From contig NZ_VXKS01000018.1 in assembly GCF_008711525.1 (NCBI RefSeq), forward strand, positions 1 to 53,092: 53,092 bases of DNA. Reading direction: 5' to 3'. The DNA is from Cysteiniphilum sp. JM-1. Its GTDB lineage: Bacteria; Pseudomonadota; Gammaproteobacteria; Francisellales; Francisellaceae. Position numbers and translations under genes: made by a program. This document shows, piece by piece, positions 1 through 8,817 of the stretch (position 1 is its first letter; every line of letters begins with the position of its first letter). A model generated the notes under the pieces. It saw only the letters and a program-made list of their open reading frames with translations, was not told the DNA's origin and ran no database searches.

Positions 1-334
1 ACAGCGACTGCCTAAGCAACCTTTGACCCGAAGGTGTCATGCGGTATTAGCAGTCGTTTCCAACTGTTGTCCCCCACTGTACGGCAGATTCCTACGCGTT
101 ACTCACCCGTCCGCCACTAGCCAGAAGACAGATAACAGAAGACTGAAGACAGTAGTCGAATCGCCTATGCGATAAATTAATTTAAACATCTAAATTTAAA
201 ACAATCCATGCAGCTTGCTGCATTCAACCATCTGTACTCTGTCATCTGTATTCTGTCTTCCGAACCCGTTCGACTTGCATGTGTTAAGCATACCACCAGC
301 GTTCAATCTGAGCCAGGATCAAACTCTTCAGTTT
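1..334 (-). rRNA. rrs: 16S ribosomal RNA, 5' part (gene runs off the window edge)
   Basis: Read on the minus strand, the sequence starts AAACTGAAGAGTTTGATC at 334 and continues through the conserved blocks GGCTCAGATTGAACGCTGG and ACACATGCAAGTCGAACGG. After V1 come AGTGGCGGACGGGTGAGTA and CTAATACCGCATGA. This is the classical 5' end of a bacterial 16S gene; the mature end is placed at 334 by comparison with the E. coli 5' terminus. Only about the first fifth of the gene is inside the window. V1 (helix 6) is much longer than usual and is described separately. A strong rRNA-type promoter lies about 160 bases upstream. Confidence 0.97.
119..266 (-). repeat. Expanded helix 6 / V1 insertion inside the 16S gene
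   Basis: Between the conserved GTCGAACGG and AGTGGCGGACGG blocks lie about 147 nt, where E. coli has about 31. The outer arms (about 121-155 and 227-261) are complementary and consist of degenerate 7-8 nt tandem units of the type AGACAGA/TACAGATG. The apical part contains two further perfect small hairpins: TGCAGC-AA-GCTGCA at 209-222 and ATCGC-ATAG-GCGAT at 160-173. The whole insert is therefore a branched, extended helix 6. Long V1 helices and processed intervening sequences at this place are known in a few bacteria. Whether this one is retained or excised cannot be told from sequence. Confidence 0.85.
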
Positions 335-496
335 AAATCCTTAGATCATCAATTCCCGTCCTAAAACAAGAACTAACAATCCGCAAAAATTTTTGCTCAA
401 AGTATTTAAGTATCTACATTTTATATCTCTTTAAACATCTCTCAAACCTTGCTACCAAGGCATTCTTGCGAACATTCTCGCTGAGAACGAGGTGCC

Positions 497-524
497 ATTA
501 TACACACCAATCACAACCCCGCAA
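497..524 (-). promoter_or_regulatory. rRNA operon promoter
   Basis: On the minus strand a perfect -10 TATAAT (502-497) is preceded by 16 bases and a -35-like TTGCGG (524-519). Upstream is an A/T-rich stretch (about 525-565) that resembles an UP element. The base run after the -10 is GGCACC, a GC-rich discriminator of the kind linked to stringent control of rRNA promoters. The leader to the 16S 5' end is about 155 nt and contains a perfect palindrome GCAAAAATTTTTGC at 383-396, possibly part of the processing stem. I did not find a clear boxA. Confidence 0.7.
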
Positions 525-610
525 CCCCTTTTTTCATCTTTTTTAACTTTTACAGCTTTTTATTGATTTTTGGTTGAAACACGTTCTAAAAACCCGTCAA
601 ATTGATTGAT

Positions 611-639
611 TTGCGACCATGCAAAAGAACCTTTAGTAT
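611..639 (+). promoter_or_regulatory. Putative promoter of the MHS transporter gene
   Basis: TTGCGA (611-616), a 17-base spacer and TAGTAT (634-639) precede the transporter gene by about 100 bases. It is a reasonable sigma-70 match, but the region is AT-rich and other -10-like hexamers are nearby. Confidence 0.3.
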
Positions 640-735
640 ATCTTATATAGATTTATTCCTAATATTACCTTGGTTTTACTCTCAATCTATGACACCCTTG
701 AAAAGAACTGGATAGCAAAAACCTTAAATTTCACG

Positions 736-1995
736 ATGAAAAAATCACTTATTAGCTTCGCCCGTCTTTCCTTTGGCAACATTATCGAGTGGTATGATTT
801 CTCTTTATATATCTACTTTGCTGTTTATATAGCAAAAGATTTCTTTCCAAGTCATGATCCTTATGTCAACTTGCTATTAACGTTTACCACATTTTTTCTG
901 GGTTCTCTCGTTCGCCCCCTAGGTGGATTTTTGATTGGCTGGCTAAGTGATTATTATCACCCCAAGATCATGATTAATTTCTGTGTTATTGCGATGGGTA
1001 TTTCAACCTTTCTAGTTGCGCTATTGCCTGATTATCAAATGATTGGCGTTTGGGCGCCGATATTATTAATTATCTTGCGTATCATCCAAGGTTTATCCGT
1101 TGGCGGACAATTCCCCGGTCTTATCTCACTATCTGTAAAAGATCATCACAGTGATAAGGGCTTTGCAGTTGGCATGGTGTTCTCGATCTCATCATTAGGC
1201 TTTCTTCTTGCCTCTATTGTTGGTTTTTTTGCCTCTAGCATTTTTTCACATCATGATACACAGTGGATTTGGCGTATTCCTTTTGCATTAAGTGGCATTT
1301 TATTTCTTATTTATCTTTATCTTAATCGCAATGAAAGCTACCCCAGTATTAATAAGAATAAAAGCACACGACAAAATATTTTTATCTGGCTTGCCAGTCA
1401 ATACAAAGCCCTGATTGCTGTCAGTCTTTTAACAACTATGGCGGCATCACTATATTATATTGTCTTTACCTACTTAGTGAATTATCAAATTACTGAGCTT
1501 AATATCTCTGAACAGACTGCCTTTTTAATTAATAGCCTTACTTTAGTATTAGCTTGCATTTTTTATCCTATCTTTGGGCAGCATGCCGATAAAATTGGCG
1601 CTAAGCGGCTTTTTTATATCGCTGCAATTTTGTTTTTCCTTTTGACCATTCCAATAATTTATTTGATTCAAACAAAGTCTCCAACATGGGTGTTTTTGGC
1701 AATCACCATCTTGACTCTGCTGATGGCAGCCATTCAAGGTGCTATCTCACCATTGTTTGCTGAAGCATTTGATAGCCAATGGCAAACAACAGGGTGCGCA
1801 CTTTCCTATAGCATTGGCAATGGCATTAGTGGTGCCGCCCCTCTTGTAGCACTATCACTTGTACACATTCATCCAGTATACGGTTTAAGCATTCTCATTA
1901 TGGGATTACTCTTTCTTGGCGGTATTGGACTATTGCTCATTGGACGCATTAAACATTTGAAAAAGCAATTAAGTTATCCAGTGAGCGTTAATTAA
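736..1995 (+). CDS. MFS transporter, metabolite:H+ symporter (MHS/ProP-like) family
   Basis: A 419-residue inner-membrane protein with about 12 hydrophobic segments. The N-terminal motif FGNIIEWYDFSLY and the following GSLVRPLGGFLIGWLSD (MFS motif A region) are typical of the MHS family, which takes up osmolytes, dicarboxylates or amino acids by proton symport. RIIQGLSVGGQFPG is the family's helix 4 signature. The reading frame is open back to a TTG at 670, but the family start aligns with the ATG at 736 and the extra 22 residues look unrelated. The substrate cannot be named. The gene ends tail-to-tail with the next gene, the stop codons overlapping by four bases. Confidence 0.85.
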   Translation: MKKSLISFARLSFGNIIEWYDFSLYIYFAVYIAKDFFPSHDPYVNLLLTFTTFFLGSLVRPLGGFLIGWLSDYYHPKIMINFCVIAMGISTFLVALLPDYQMIGVWAPILLIILRIIQGLSVGGQFPGLISLSVKDHHSDKGFAVGMVFSISSLGFLLASIVGFFASSIFSHHDTQWIWRIPFALSGILFLIYLYLNRNESYPSINKNKSTRQNIFIWLASQYKALIAVSLLTTMAASLYYIVFTYLVNYQITELNISEQTAFLINSLTLVLACIFYPIFGQHADKIGAKRLFYIAAILFFLLTIPIIYLIQTKSPTWVFLAITILTLLMAAIQGAISPLFAEAFDSQWQTTGCALSYSIGNGISGAAPLVALSLVHIHPVYGLSILIMGLLFLGGIGLLLIGRIKHLKKQLSYPVSVN

Positions 1996-3320
1996 CTAAG
2001 CGCTTGTGCAAGATCATCAATAATATCCTGTGGATGCTCTCCCCCCACACTTAAGCGAATAAGGTTTACTGGAATATGAGCAATATCACGCCCAGACTCT
2101 CCTTGCTGTTGATGTGTTGATATCGCAGGAATCGTTGCCACTGATTTAATGCGTCCTAAGTCCGTTGCTCTAAAAATCATTTGTAAGCGACTTAATACTG
2201 ATTTAGTTTTCTCCAAATCACCTTTGACTAAAAAGGATAATAAGTGCCCATAGCGATTTACATGCTTATCTGAATCCACCAAAGCAAAATAAGACCGCGC
2301 CAAATCATGCTGCGGATGATTTTTAAGGCCTGGATAAATCACCTTTTCAACCATCTTGTGATCATTTAAGAAATTTGCCACCGTAAGTGCTGTTTGCGAC
2401 AACTGATCTACACGCATACGCAAAGTGCGCAGTTCAGACAAAGTAAGAAACGAACTCATTGCTGATAAACACGCACCATTATCACGATTTGGTAATAGCT
2501 TAAGATATGATGCAAAGTCTTCTCTCATCTCATCAAGCAAATAAGCTCCGCGCATATTCGCTCGACTAATAACTGCACCTCCTATCACCATTCCAGAAGC
2601 ACTTATAATTTTTGACAGCGAATGAATGACAATATCAGCGCCATATTGTAAGGGTCTTAATAAGGCAGGTGTTGCCAAAGTTGCATCAACAATTAATGGA
2701 ATATCATGACTTTGGGCAAGATTGGCTAAAGATTTAATATCGCAAATGGTTAAGCTAGGATTTGAGGGAATTTCAATATAGATAAACCGTGTTTGCTCAT
2801 CAATTGCCGCCTGCCATATATCAAGAGCCGAAGATGCTGCCACCCAACGAACCTCGCGCCCCTTTTCAAGCTGACGTACGCTAAATTGTTGAAATGTTCC
2901 ACCATATACTTGGGAGCATGCAACAAAATTGGCGTTTTTTGCATTTGCCAGCAATGCATCCGCCACTGCCGTAATAGCTGCCATCCCTGAGCTCATCACA
3001 CAACAAGAAGCCTCTTGTGATGTTTGATAAGACTCTAATAAAGCAAGCGTTGATTCTAAATAATAAACACTTGGGTTATGAATGCGTGAATATGCCCAAC
3101 TTGGAATTTCATAGGCTAGCGCTTTTTGTAACTCGTCAGCACTGGAAAATGCCTGCGCTGTGGTCATATAAACCGGCTCAATAATTGATCCTTGATTTAA
3201 CATCGCTTCATGTAAATCATAGATACCATGCGTAGCAATCGTATCAAATGACTTGGTTGAAATTGTTTTATAGGCTTTCTCTCGTGCGTTGATAAGCGCG
3301 GCTATTTTATCCCTATCCAC
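1992..3320 (-). CDS. PLP-dependent Cys/Met metabolism enzyme (trans-sulfuration family)
   Basis: 442 residues, the usual size for O-acetylhomoserine sulfhydrylase/cystathionine gamma-synthase relatives. It shows the AYSRIHNPS block, the phosphate-binding CCVMSSGMAAI block, the D in VDATLATP and a PLP-binding lysine in IHSLSKIISASG. The last motif departs from the common HS-x-TK-x-IGGH form, so the exact reaction (gamma-synthase, lyase or sulfhydrylase) is not assigned. Start is a GTG with a strong AAGGAG eight bases upstream. It begins only 26 bases after pilQ, so it may be read from the pilus operon although its function is unrelated. Confidence 0.8.
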   Translation of the reverse strand: MDRDKIAALINAREKAYKTISTKSFDTIATHGIYDLHEAMLNQGSIIEPVYMTTAQAFSSADELQKALAYEIPSWAYSRIHNPSVYYLESTLALLESYQTSQEASCCVMSSGMAAITAVADALLANAKNANFVACSQVYGGTFQQFSVRQLEKGREVRWVAASSALDIWQAAIDEQTRFIYIEIPSNPSLTICDIKSLANLAQSHDIPLIVDATLATPALLRPLQYGADIVIHSLSKIISASGMVIGGAVISRANMRGAYLLDEMREDFASYLKLLPNRDNGACLSAMSSFLTLSELRTLRMRVDQLSQTALTVANFLNDHKMVEKVIYPGLKNHPQHDLARSYFALVDSDKHVNRYGHLLSFLVKGDLEKTKSVLSRLQMIFRATDLGRIKSVATIPAISTHQQQGESGRDIAHIPVNLIRLSVGGEHPQDIIDDLAQALS

Positions 3321-3346
3321 AAACTGATCTCCTTATATATTGATTA

Positions 3347-5152
3347 TTAAAGCGTCTCCTGCTTAATAATTTTAGGTGTAATAAAAATCAACAATTCTTT
3401 GTTTTCAGAGCTATTACTAACACTACTAAATAGCCAACCAAGTAATGGAATATCACCTAAGAAAGGGACTTTGCTTTTTGAGTGTGCAACTGTCTTCTCG
3501 TAAATACCACCCAAGACGACAGTCTGACCATTCTTAACCATAAGTTTTGTCTCGATTTCACGCTTATCAAGCGCGGGCTCGCCAGAAGAGCCTGTTGTAC
3601 CATCAGTTGATGGCGCATCTTTTTTGACCGTAACATCCAAGATCACATGACCATTTGGCGCTACTTGAGGTTTTACTTTAAGCTCAAGCACGGCTTCTTT
3701 AAAGGCAATACTTGCAGCCCCTGAGGCACTGCTCTCATTATAAGGGATTTCTTTGCCTTGCTTAATATAGGCCTCTGTATTCTCAGCAACGACTAAATGA
3801 GGCGAGGATACAATCTTAGCATCGCCCTCGGTTTCAAGTGCTGATAACTCTAAACTTAAATCAATCCCGCCAAATAAACCACTAAATGCTAAAGTTGCAT
3901 TGGTTGAACCTTTTTTCTCATCAGATGGCTTTAAGTAATTCGGCAAAATACTAATCGTACTGCCTTTTTTATTGTCTGCAGTATAACCAAGCCCTAAGTC
4001 AAATGCTGACTTTCTAGAGACTTCAACAATACGTGCTTCAATAAGCACTTGATCGACCGGTTCATCTAAATTTTCAATCATCGCGCGCACGGAGTTAATA
4101 TAATCTTTGGTATCGGTAATCACAATGGTATTGGTACGCTCATCAGTAGCAATAGATCCACGAGACGATAAAAATCCTGTTTTACCCACCTCAATTACCT
4201 TCATCACTTCTTCTGCTTTAGCATAGTTAAGATGAATATACTCGGTAACAAGTGGCGCTGCTGCCTGGTTGGCTTTTTGCGCTGCAGTTGCTTCTTGATC
4301 TTGTGCTGCAATTTCTGAATTAGGCGCGATATATAAAATATTACCCATCAAACGCTTTCCAAGCCCCTTGGACACAAGGATAATATTTAGCGCCTCTTCC
4401 CATGGCACTTGATTTAAGTTAAGCGAGACATTACCCTCCACCCCTTCACTAACGACAAGGTTAAGACCTGCAAACTGCGCCATAGTTTGCAGTAACGCGC
4501 GCACAGATACGTCCTGAAACTTTAACGATATCTTCTTATTAACATTAAAACCATCCACCTCTGTTTGTTGATTGGTTAAATCAACTTCAAGCATTTTATC
4601 CGTCGTTTTACGGGTGAAGTTAAACGGCACTGCCGTATGAATGACAATAACAACATTATTGCCTTCTTGTGACAAATCAATCGAGTTGACAATCGTATTA
4701 AAGACGGTTGTATCAATATTATGCAACCAGTAATCAGCAATGCGAGTATTTTTCAAAGTAATCAATAATGCGTTTTTATGCTCTGAGAACTCGACATGTT
4801 GTGGTTGTTTTTTCCAAAGAAGCTTCAACACACCGCCATTATTTAATGAACGCTGATAGCGAATATCATCAATATAAGCTTGCGAACTATTTAAATTAAC
4901 TTTACCTGCTTCTTTAATTGATGTTAGTACGTTTTTCTCAGTAACTGCTTTTTTGGCAACTGCTGTAGATGAATTGCTAGGTGAGGCGACCTTGGTTGCA
5001 GCAGAAATTTTAGCGCCATTCTCTAAGTAATGTGCCATATCCAAATCAAGCGTAACTTTACCAAAATGCAACGTATCCGCCACAACAGGTGCAGCTATCG
5101 CACATGCTAAGACACATGCGGTTAACCTTAAGACGCTTGCTTTTAATAACAT
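3347..5152 (-). CDS. pilQ: Type IV pilus secretin PilQ
   Basis: 601 residues. A signal peptide (about 1-25, cut near APVVA-D) is followed by an AMIN-like region, an STN/N0 domain (VSVRALLQTMAQFAGLNLVV, about residues 210-285), an N1 domain with the region VTEYIHLNYAKAEEVMKVIE, and a C-terminal secretin domain ending KELLIFITPKII. PilQ forms the outer-membrane ring through which the pilus or DNA-uptake fibre passes. Start ATG follows GGAG four bases upstream. It is the last pil gene of pilMNOPQ, two bases after pilP. It is shorter than Pseudomonas PilQ, mainly in the N-terminal AMIN part. Confidence 0.95.
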   Translation of the reverse strand: MLLKASVLRLTACVLACAIAAPVVADTLHFGKVTLDLDMAHYLENGAKISAATKVASPSNSSTAVAKKAVTEKNVLTSIKEAGKVNLNSSQAYIDDIRYQRSLNNGGVLKLLWKKQPQHVEFSEHKNALLITLKNTRIADYWLHNIDTTVFNTIVNSIDLSQEGNNVVIVIHTAVPFNFTRKTTDKMLEVDLTNQQTEVDGFNVNKKISLKFQDVSVRALLQTMAQFAGLNLVVSEGVEGNVSLNLNQVPWEEALNIILVSKGLGKRLMGNILYIAPNSEIAAQDQEATAAQKANQAAAPLVTEYIHLNYAKAEEVMKVIEVGKTGFLSSRGSIATDERTNTIVITDTKDYINSVRAMIENLDEPVDQVLIEARIVEVSRKSAFDLGLGYTADNKKGSTISILPNYLKPSDEKKGSTNATLAFSGLFGGIDLSLELSALETEGDAKIVSSPHLVVAENTEAYIKQGKEIPYNESSASGAASIAFKEAVLELKVKPQVAPNGHVILDVTVKKDAPSTDGTTGSSGEPALDKREIETKLMVKNGQTVVLGGIYEKTVAHSKSKVPFLGDIPLLGWLFSSVSNSSENKELLIFITPKIIKQETL

Positions 5153-5153
5153 A

Positions 5154-5690
5154 TTACTCCGCCTGATCTAACTTTAATACGGTATTTACTTTGAGCCATT
5201 GCCCCTCTTTTCCTTTCTTCCTTTCATCAATCTCCACATACTTTGCCGTAATTTTATCAACGCGTCCATAATCGCGACCAATATAATCGCCAACTTGAAC
5301 AGTATTTGCATGTTGATTTTTTACATTGGTTATAATAGCCCAAAAATGTCCACTTTGCTCGATAACACCGGAAAGTTTAAGGTTTTCTAATGGAATTTTC
5401 TCCAGCGGGGTCTTGCGACGTGCTAAATCTGGCTCATATTGTTTATCATCAGCCATCTGCATTGGTGTCTCTTTTACTCTAAGCTTCGCTGGTGTGTCAA
5501 ATGGATTGCGCAAACCTTTTGTATTTATCGCTTGAGTTTTAACCATTTTAAGCTCTGGCAGCGGCTGTATTTTATCAGCCAAGGTTTGCGCATTAGCCTT
5601 CTCAACAAAAAGTGTCAAATCTTTTGGCACAGCTAAGACTGAGTTTGCTACGCCAAAAGCAACAGTAAAGAATATAGCACGAGCTAACAT
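5154..5690 (-). CDS. pilP: Type IV pilus assembly protein PilP
   Basis: 178 residues. Recognised from operon position between pilO and pilQ and from the PilP core: GLRNPFDTP, then LENLKLSGVIEQSGHFWAII, then VQVGDYIGRDYGRVDKI. In the family PilP is a periplasmic adaptor linking the PilNO inner-membrane complex to the PilQ secretin. The N-terminus (MLARAIFFTVAFGVANSVLA) is a signal peptide without a lipobox cysteine, so unlike the textbook lipoprotein it should be soluble. Start ATG has AAGGAGG eight bases upstream. Confidence 0.9.
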   Translation of the reverse strand: MLARAIFFTVAFGVANSVLAVPKDLTLFVEKANAQTLADKIQPLPELKMVKTQAINTKGLRNPFDTPAKLRVKETPMQMADDKQYEPDLARRKTPLEKIPLENLKLSGVIEQSGHFWAIITNVKNQHANTVQVGDYIGRDYGRVDKITAKYVEIDERKKGKEGQWLKVNTVLKLDQAE

Positions 5691-6290
5691 TTACGCACCC
5701 TCCTTACCCGGTTTTGCTTTTAGGCTAAAGGTTTGTAAATTCATACTCATCTGCAAAATGCCATTTTCACTTACAGTGTTATAAGGGACAATACGATAGT
5801 TTTCAATCAAAATAATTCGTGGCAACGTTTCAAGCTTATTAACAAAATTCGTTAGCTGCTCAAAGGTTCCATCACACGCAAGTTGAATATTAAGCACGGC
5901 ATAATTATCTTTATAATCCAGCGGTTGAGGATTTAGTACTTTCACACGTAAGCCATTTTGAAATGCCAAATCCGATAATTGCTCGATTAATTGCGGCAAT
6001 TCACTATCGGTTGGTAAGGCTTGCAATGATGCATTGAATTTATTTTGCAAGATCTCTACTTGTTGTTGCAAAATAGGTAAAGACTTACTTCTTGCAATAT
6101 TCTTGATCAACTCATTTTTATATTGCCCTTCTAAGGCAAAAGCATTTGTTCTTTCCTGATAACGCATACTCACAACCGTTGAGTATCCCAAGAGCACAAC
6201 CAAAAGCAAAACAATCGCTAACATAATCAACTTCAACCATAAAGGTTGCACGCTTAGCTTATCTAGCAACAAAATGAGCTTTTTCTTCAT
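5691..6290 (-). CDS. pilO: Type IV pilus assembly protein PilO
   Basis: 199 residues. One transmembrane segment (about 19-42), a coiled-coil stretch (LPILQQQVEILQNKF) and a C-terminal ferredoxin-like domain, the standard PilO architecture. PilO pairs with PilN in the inner-membrane alignment complex of the type IV pilus. The start overlaps the end of pilN by four bases (ATGA), and pilP follows directly, so expression is translationally coupled. Confidence 0.93.
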   Translation of the reverse strand: MKKKLILLLDKLSVQPLWLKLIMLAIVLLLVVLLGYSTVVSMRYQERTNAFALEGQYKNELIKNIARSKSLPILQQQVEILQNKFNASLQALPTDSELPQLIEQLSDLAFQNGLRVKVLNPQPLDYKDNYAVLNIQLACDGTFEQLTNFVNKLETLPRIILIENYRIVPYNTVSENGILQMSMNLQTFSLKAKPGKEGA

Positions 6291-6835
6291 TTTGTCACCT
6301 CCTGCTTAACACTTATTTTAAAAGCATTTTCAGCACCAAAACCAGGCTTGCCAATTAAACTGATATTCGCCAAAGTAGGTCGATCAAACTCAGGTGAATC
6401 TTCCAAAGCACGCATAAATTGCGCCACTGATTTACTATTCTCAGCACGCCCTTCTAACACCAGTTCGTCTTTATTTTTTTCGATACTAATTAAGTAAGCA
6501 GTATCTGGCAAGGTTTGCGATAACCCAAACCATACACCTAACACTTTTTGCCGTTCTTTTTCTAAATTATTCAACAGCTCAATTTTACGGATGAGCTCTA
6601 GCTTTTCTTTTTCAAATTTAACCAACTCAGCATTGCTCTTCAAAAAATTAATATTCTGTGTCCGCAAATACTCATTACGTTCGTATTGGTTAGACAAACC
6701 CTCTGATGCAATAACAAGCCAAATAAACGTAATGATCACACCAATAAGCACGACAAAACCAAAATCAAGTGCCAAAGATTTTAAATGCTTTTTCTGACGC
6801 ATTTCACGCCATGGTAAAAGATTAAAATGATGCAT
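6287..6835 (-). CDS. pilN: Type IV pilus assembly protein PilN
   Basis: 182 residues. It opens with the PilN signature FNLLPWREMRQKK, the short cytoplasmic segment that binds PilM, followed by one transmembrane helix (about 24-45), a coiled coil rich in Glu/Lys/Leu and a periplasmic domain. The start codon shares one base with the pilM stop (TGATG). The order pilM-pilN-pilO matches other gammaproteobacteria. Confidence 0.94.
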   Translation of the reverse strand: MHHFNLLPWREMRQKKHLKSLALDFGFVVLIGVIITFIWLVIASEGLSNQYERNEYLRTQNINFLKSNAELVKFEKEKLELIRKIELLNNLEKERQKVLGVWFGLSQTLPDTAYLISIEKNKDELVLEGRAENSKSVAQFMRALEDSPEFDRPTLANISLIGKPGFGAENAFKISVKQEVTK

Positions 6836-7803
6836 CAGTTCACCTCCGGTCTCGTTGCCAGAGCAATAGTTAATAGGTATGACGCCTTGTGTTTGATATT
6901 CGCTGCTACTTGTGGGTTCCCTAAATGTGCAAATGGATCCAATACTATCACATCTAATTGCATCATTTCTTTAAAGTTGGCAATGATATTATCTATCTCA
7001 ACACGATCACCATATAACACAATTTTTTGTGGCTTTTTACCACGATTAGATACTTCAAACATCTGCATATTGCGCATTAACCAAGCATTTAATGCATTTA
7101 AGTACTCTGCTTCACTTAAGCCCGCTGAAATCGTTTTCTGCTCAGAAAGGTAAATTTGATTTTCATCTAGAATGTGTAATTTAAAACGTTTAAAGTTCAA
7201 GCAAATCAGTGCCCAACAGTCTTGTTTTTCCTCAGGATAAAAGATCTCAACAAAACGCTGTAATACATAGTTATCAATATCGATAACCTCGAGATGTAAA
7301 CGGCATATTTTGGCAAGCTGTTCATATTGTCCAATTTGATCCTTATGTGCCGCGATAAACAATACTTCTTGTTTGCTAGAGTTAGTATTTTCTTCTTTTT
7401 TTTGCACCTCAAAATCATAAAAAGTTTCTTCCGGCGGATAGGAAACATGCTTGTTAAAGTCTATTACGATCTCATCATGAATTTGCGCCTCAGTTAACCC
7501 CTCATCAAAGCGCAAACGCTTACTAATAATATTTGCACCATTGATGACAAAGGCTGCTTGTTTATGCTTAATCTTATTGCGCTTTAAAAGTCCTAGTAAA
7601 CTTTCAGCCACTTCGGCAAAATCAATGATCTGTCCATTTTCAATCATACCGTGCTCAAGCTCAGCACTATCAGCTGCAATCAATTCATAACCTTGATTTT
7701 TTTTTCTTAAAACAACAATACGCAAAAAATAGTCAGACCAATCAATAGCGACCAATCCTTTGCTTTTCAAGCGTGTCATCATATAAGAAAGCGGCATGCT
7801 CAT
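6835..7803 (-). CDS. pilM: Type IV pilus assembly protein PilM (actin-like ATPase)
   Basis: 322 residues from the chosen ATG. The N-terminus GLVAIDWSDYFLRIVVL is the first phosphate loop of the actin-like fold, and residues about 100-300 carry the PilM core. PilM is a cytoplasmic ring component that binds the N-terminus of PilN. The frame is open to 7851, but the ATG at 7803 (or the second ATG at 7797) has AAAAGGAC just upstream, whereas 7851 has no ribosome site. The gap to the upstream T4SS gene is 63 bases, so read-through is possible. Confidence 0.92.
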   Translation of the reverse strand: MSMPLSYMMTRLKSKGLVAIDWSDYFLRIVVLRKKNQGYELIAADSAELEHGMIENGQIIDFAEVAESLLGLLKRNKIKHKQAAFVINGANIISKRLRFDEGLTEAQIHDEIVIDFNKHVSYPPEETFYDFEVQKKEENTNSSKQEVLFIAAHKDQIGQYEQLAKICRLHLEVIDIDNYVLQRFVEIFYPEEKQDCWALICLNFKRFKLHILDENQIYLSEQKTISAGLSEAEYLNALNAWLMRNMQMFEVSNRGKKPQKIVLYGDRVEIDNIIANFKEMMQLDVIVLDPFAHLGNPQVAANIKHKASYLLTIALATRPEVN

Positions 7804-7829
7804 TCGTCCTTTTAACTTCAACTTCTGAC

Positions 7830-7858
7830 AGTATAGCCAAGCTTGAAGCAAAAAACAG
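7830..7858 (-). promoter_or_regulatory. Possible pilM promoter
   Basis: In the 63-base gap between the T4SS cluster and pilM there is a good -10, TATACT (7835-7830). With a 17-base spacer the -35 would be CTGTTT, a poor match. If real, it gives the pilus operon its own start point independent of the secretion cluster. Confidence 0.3.
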
Positions 7859-7866
7859 CGTCAATA

Positions 7867-8817
7867 CTATATTTTGTAGGGTTTTAAAAGATATTCACCA
7901 CTTTCATAACCTGATAATTCAACCAGATCTGTAATTTTACGCTTACCCGTTTTATCTCGCGCAATAAATACAATCAGATCAAGTGCTTGTAAAATAAGCG
8001 TTCTAGGTACTGTAACCACCGCCTCCTGTATCAAGTCTTCAAAACGATAAGGTGCTGACTCAACGCTATTGGCGTGAATCGTGCACACCCCGCCAGGATG
8101 CCCTGTATTCCAGGCTTTCAACAAATCAAGCGCTGAACCATCTCTTACCTCACCGATAACAATTCTATCTGGGCGCATCCTTAATGAACCTTTAACTAGG
8201 TCACGCATTGTTACTGATGTTGTCGTTGTCATCGTCACCAAATCATCAACTTCCACTTGAAGTTCAGGCAAATCCTCAATCACTAAAATACGATCTTGAC
8301 TACCTTGCAGCTCTGCTAATAACGCATTACAAAAAGTTGTTTTACCAGAACCTGTACCGCCAACAACAACGATATTTTTGCGCTCAATAACAGCACGTCT
8401 TAAGCCTTCCGCTTGCTCCTGTGTTAAAGCGCCTTGCTCGACATATTGATCTAGAGTAAAAATCGCAATGGCGCGTCTTCTAATTGAAAAACACGCCCGA
8501 TTCACTACCGGAGGCAGCCAACCTTGGAAACGCGCACCTTGAAAGGGAAGCTCTGCTGAGACTTCAGGATGCTCATCATTCGCAACATGATTCTTAAAAG
8601 ATGCAACAAGCTTGACAATATTTTCACTTTGCTCCGCCGGAATATAAATATCCGTTGCCACTTTACCTTCACCGATACGCTCATAATGCAAGCGACCATC
8701 TGGATTTAGCATAATTTCAATGATTTTTTCATCATAAAGATATTCCATCACCTCTTTGCCAAAGGCAGTTTTTAACATATTTAACTGCCGCTCTTCAATC
8801 AATGCTCTTTGTATCAT
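7867..8817 (-). CDS. trbB: T4SS ATPase TrbB/VirB11
   Basis: 316 residues, the size of TrbB. The Walker A motif VVGGTGSGKTTFCNALL, the acidic Asp box region ILVIEDLPELQ, the Walker B-region RPDRIVIGEVRDGSALDLL and the His box TGHPGGVCTIHANS are all present, as expected for the hexameric secretion ATPase that works at the cytoplasmic side of a type IV secretion system. In RP4 this gene comes first; here it comes last of eleven. The start overlaps the end of the preceding peptidase gene by four bases (ATGA). Confidence 0.93.
   Translation of the reverse strand: MIQRALIEERQLNMLKTAFGKEVMEYLYDEKIIEIMLNPDGRLHYERIGEGKVATDIYIPAEQSENIVKLVASFKNHVANDEHPEVSAELPFQGARFQGWLPPVVNRACFSIRRRAIAIFTLDQYVEQGALTQEQAEGLRRAVIERKNIVVVGGTGSGKTTFCNALLAELQGSQDRILVIEDLPELQVEVDDLVTMTTTTSVTMRDLVKGSLRMRPDRIVIGEVRDGSALDLLKAWNTGHPGGVCTIHANSVESAPYRFEDLIQEAVVTVPRTLILQALDLIVFIARDKTGKRKITDLVELSGYESGEYLLKPYKI

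Noticed and set aside
670-735. TTG-initiated N-terminal extension of the MHS transporter
   Set aside because: The 22 added residues do not look like the family N-terminus and have no ribosome site; the ATG at 736 gives the expected MKKSLISFARLSFGN-type start.
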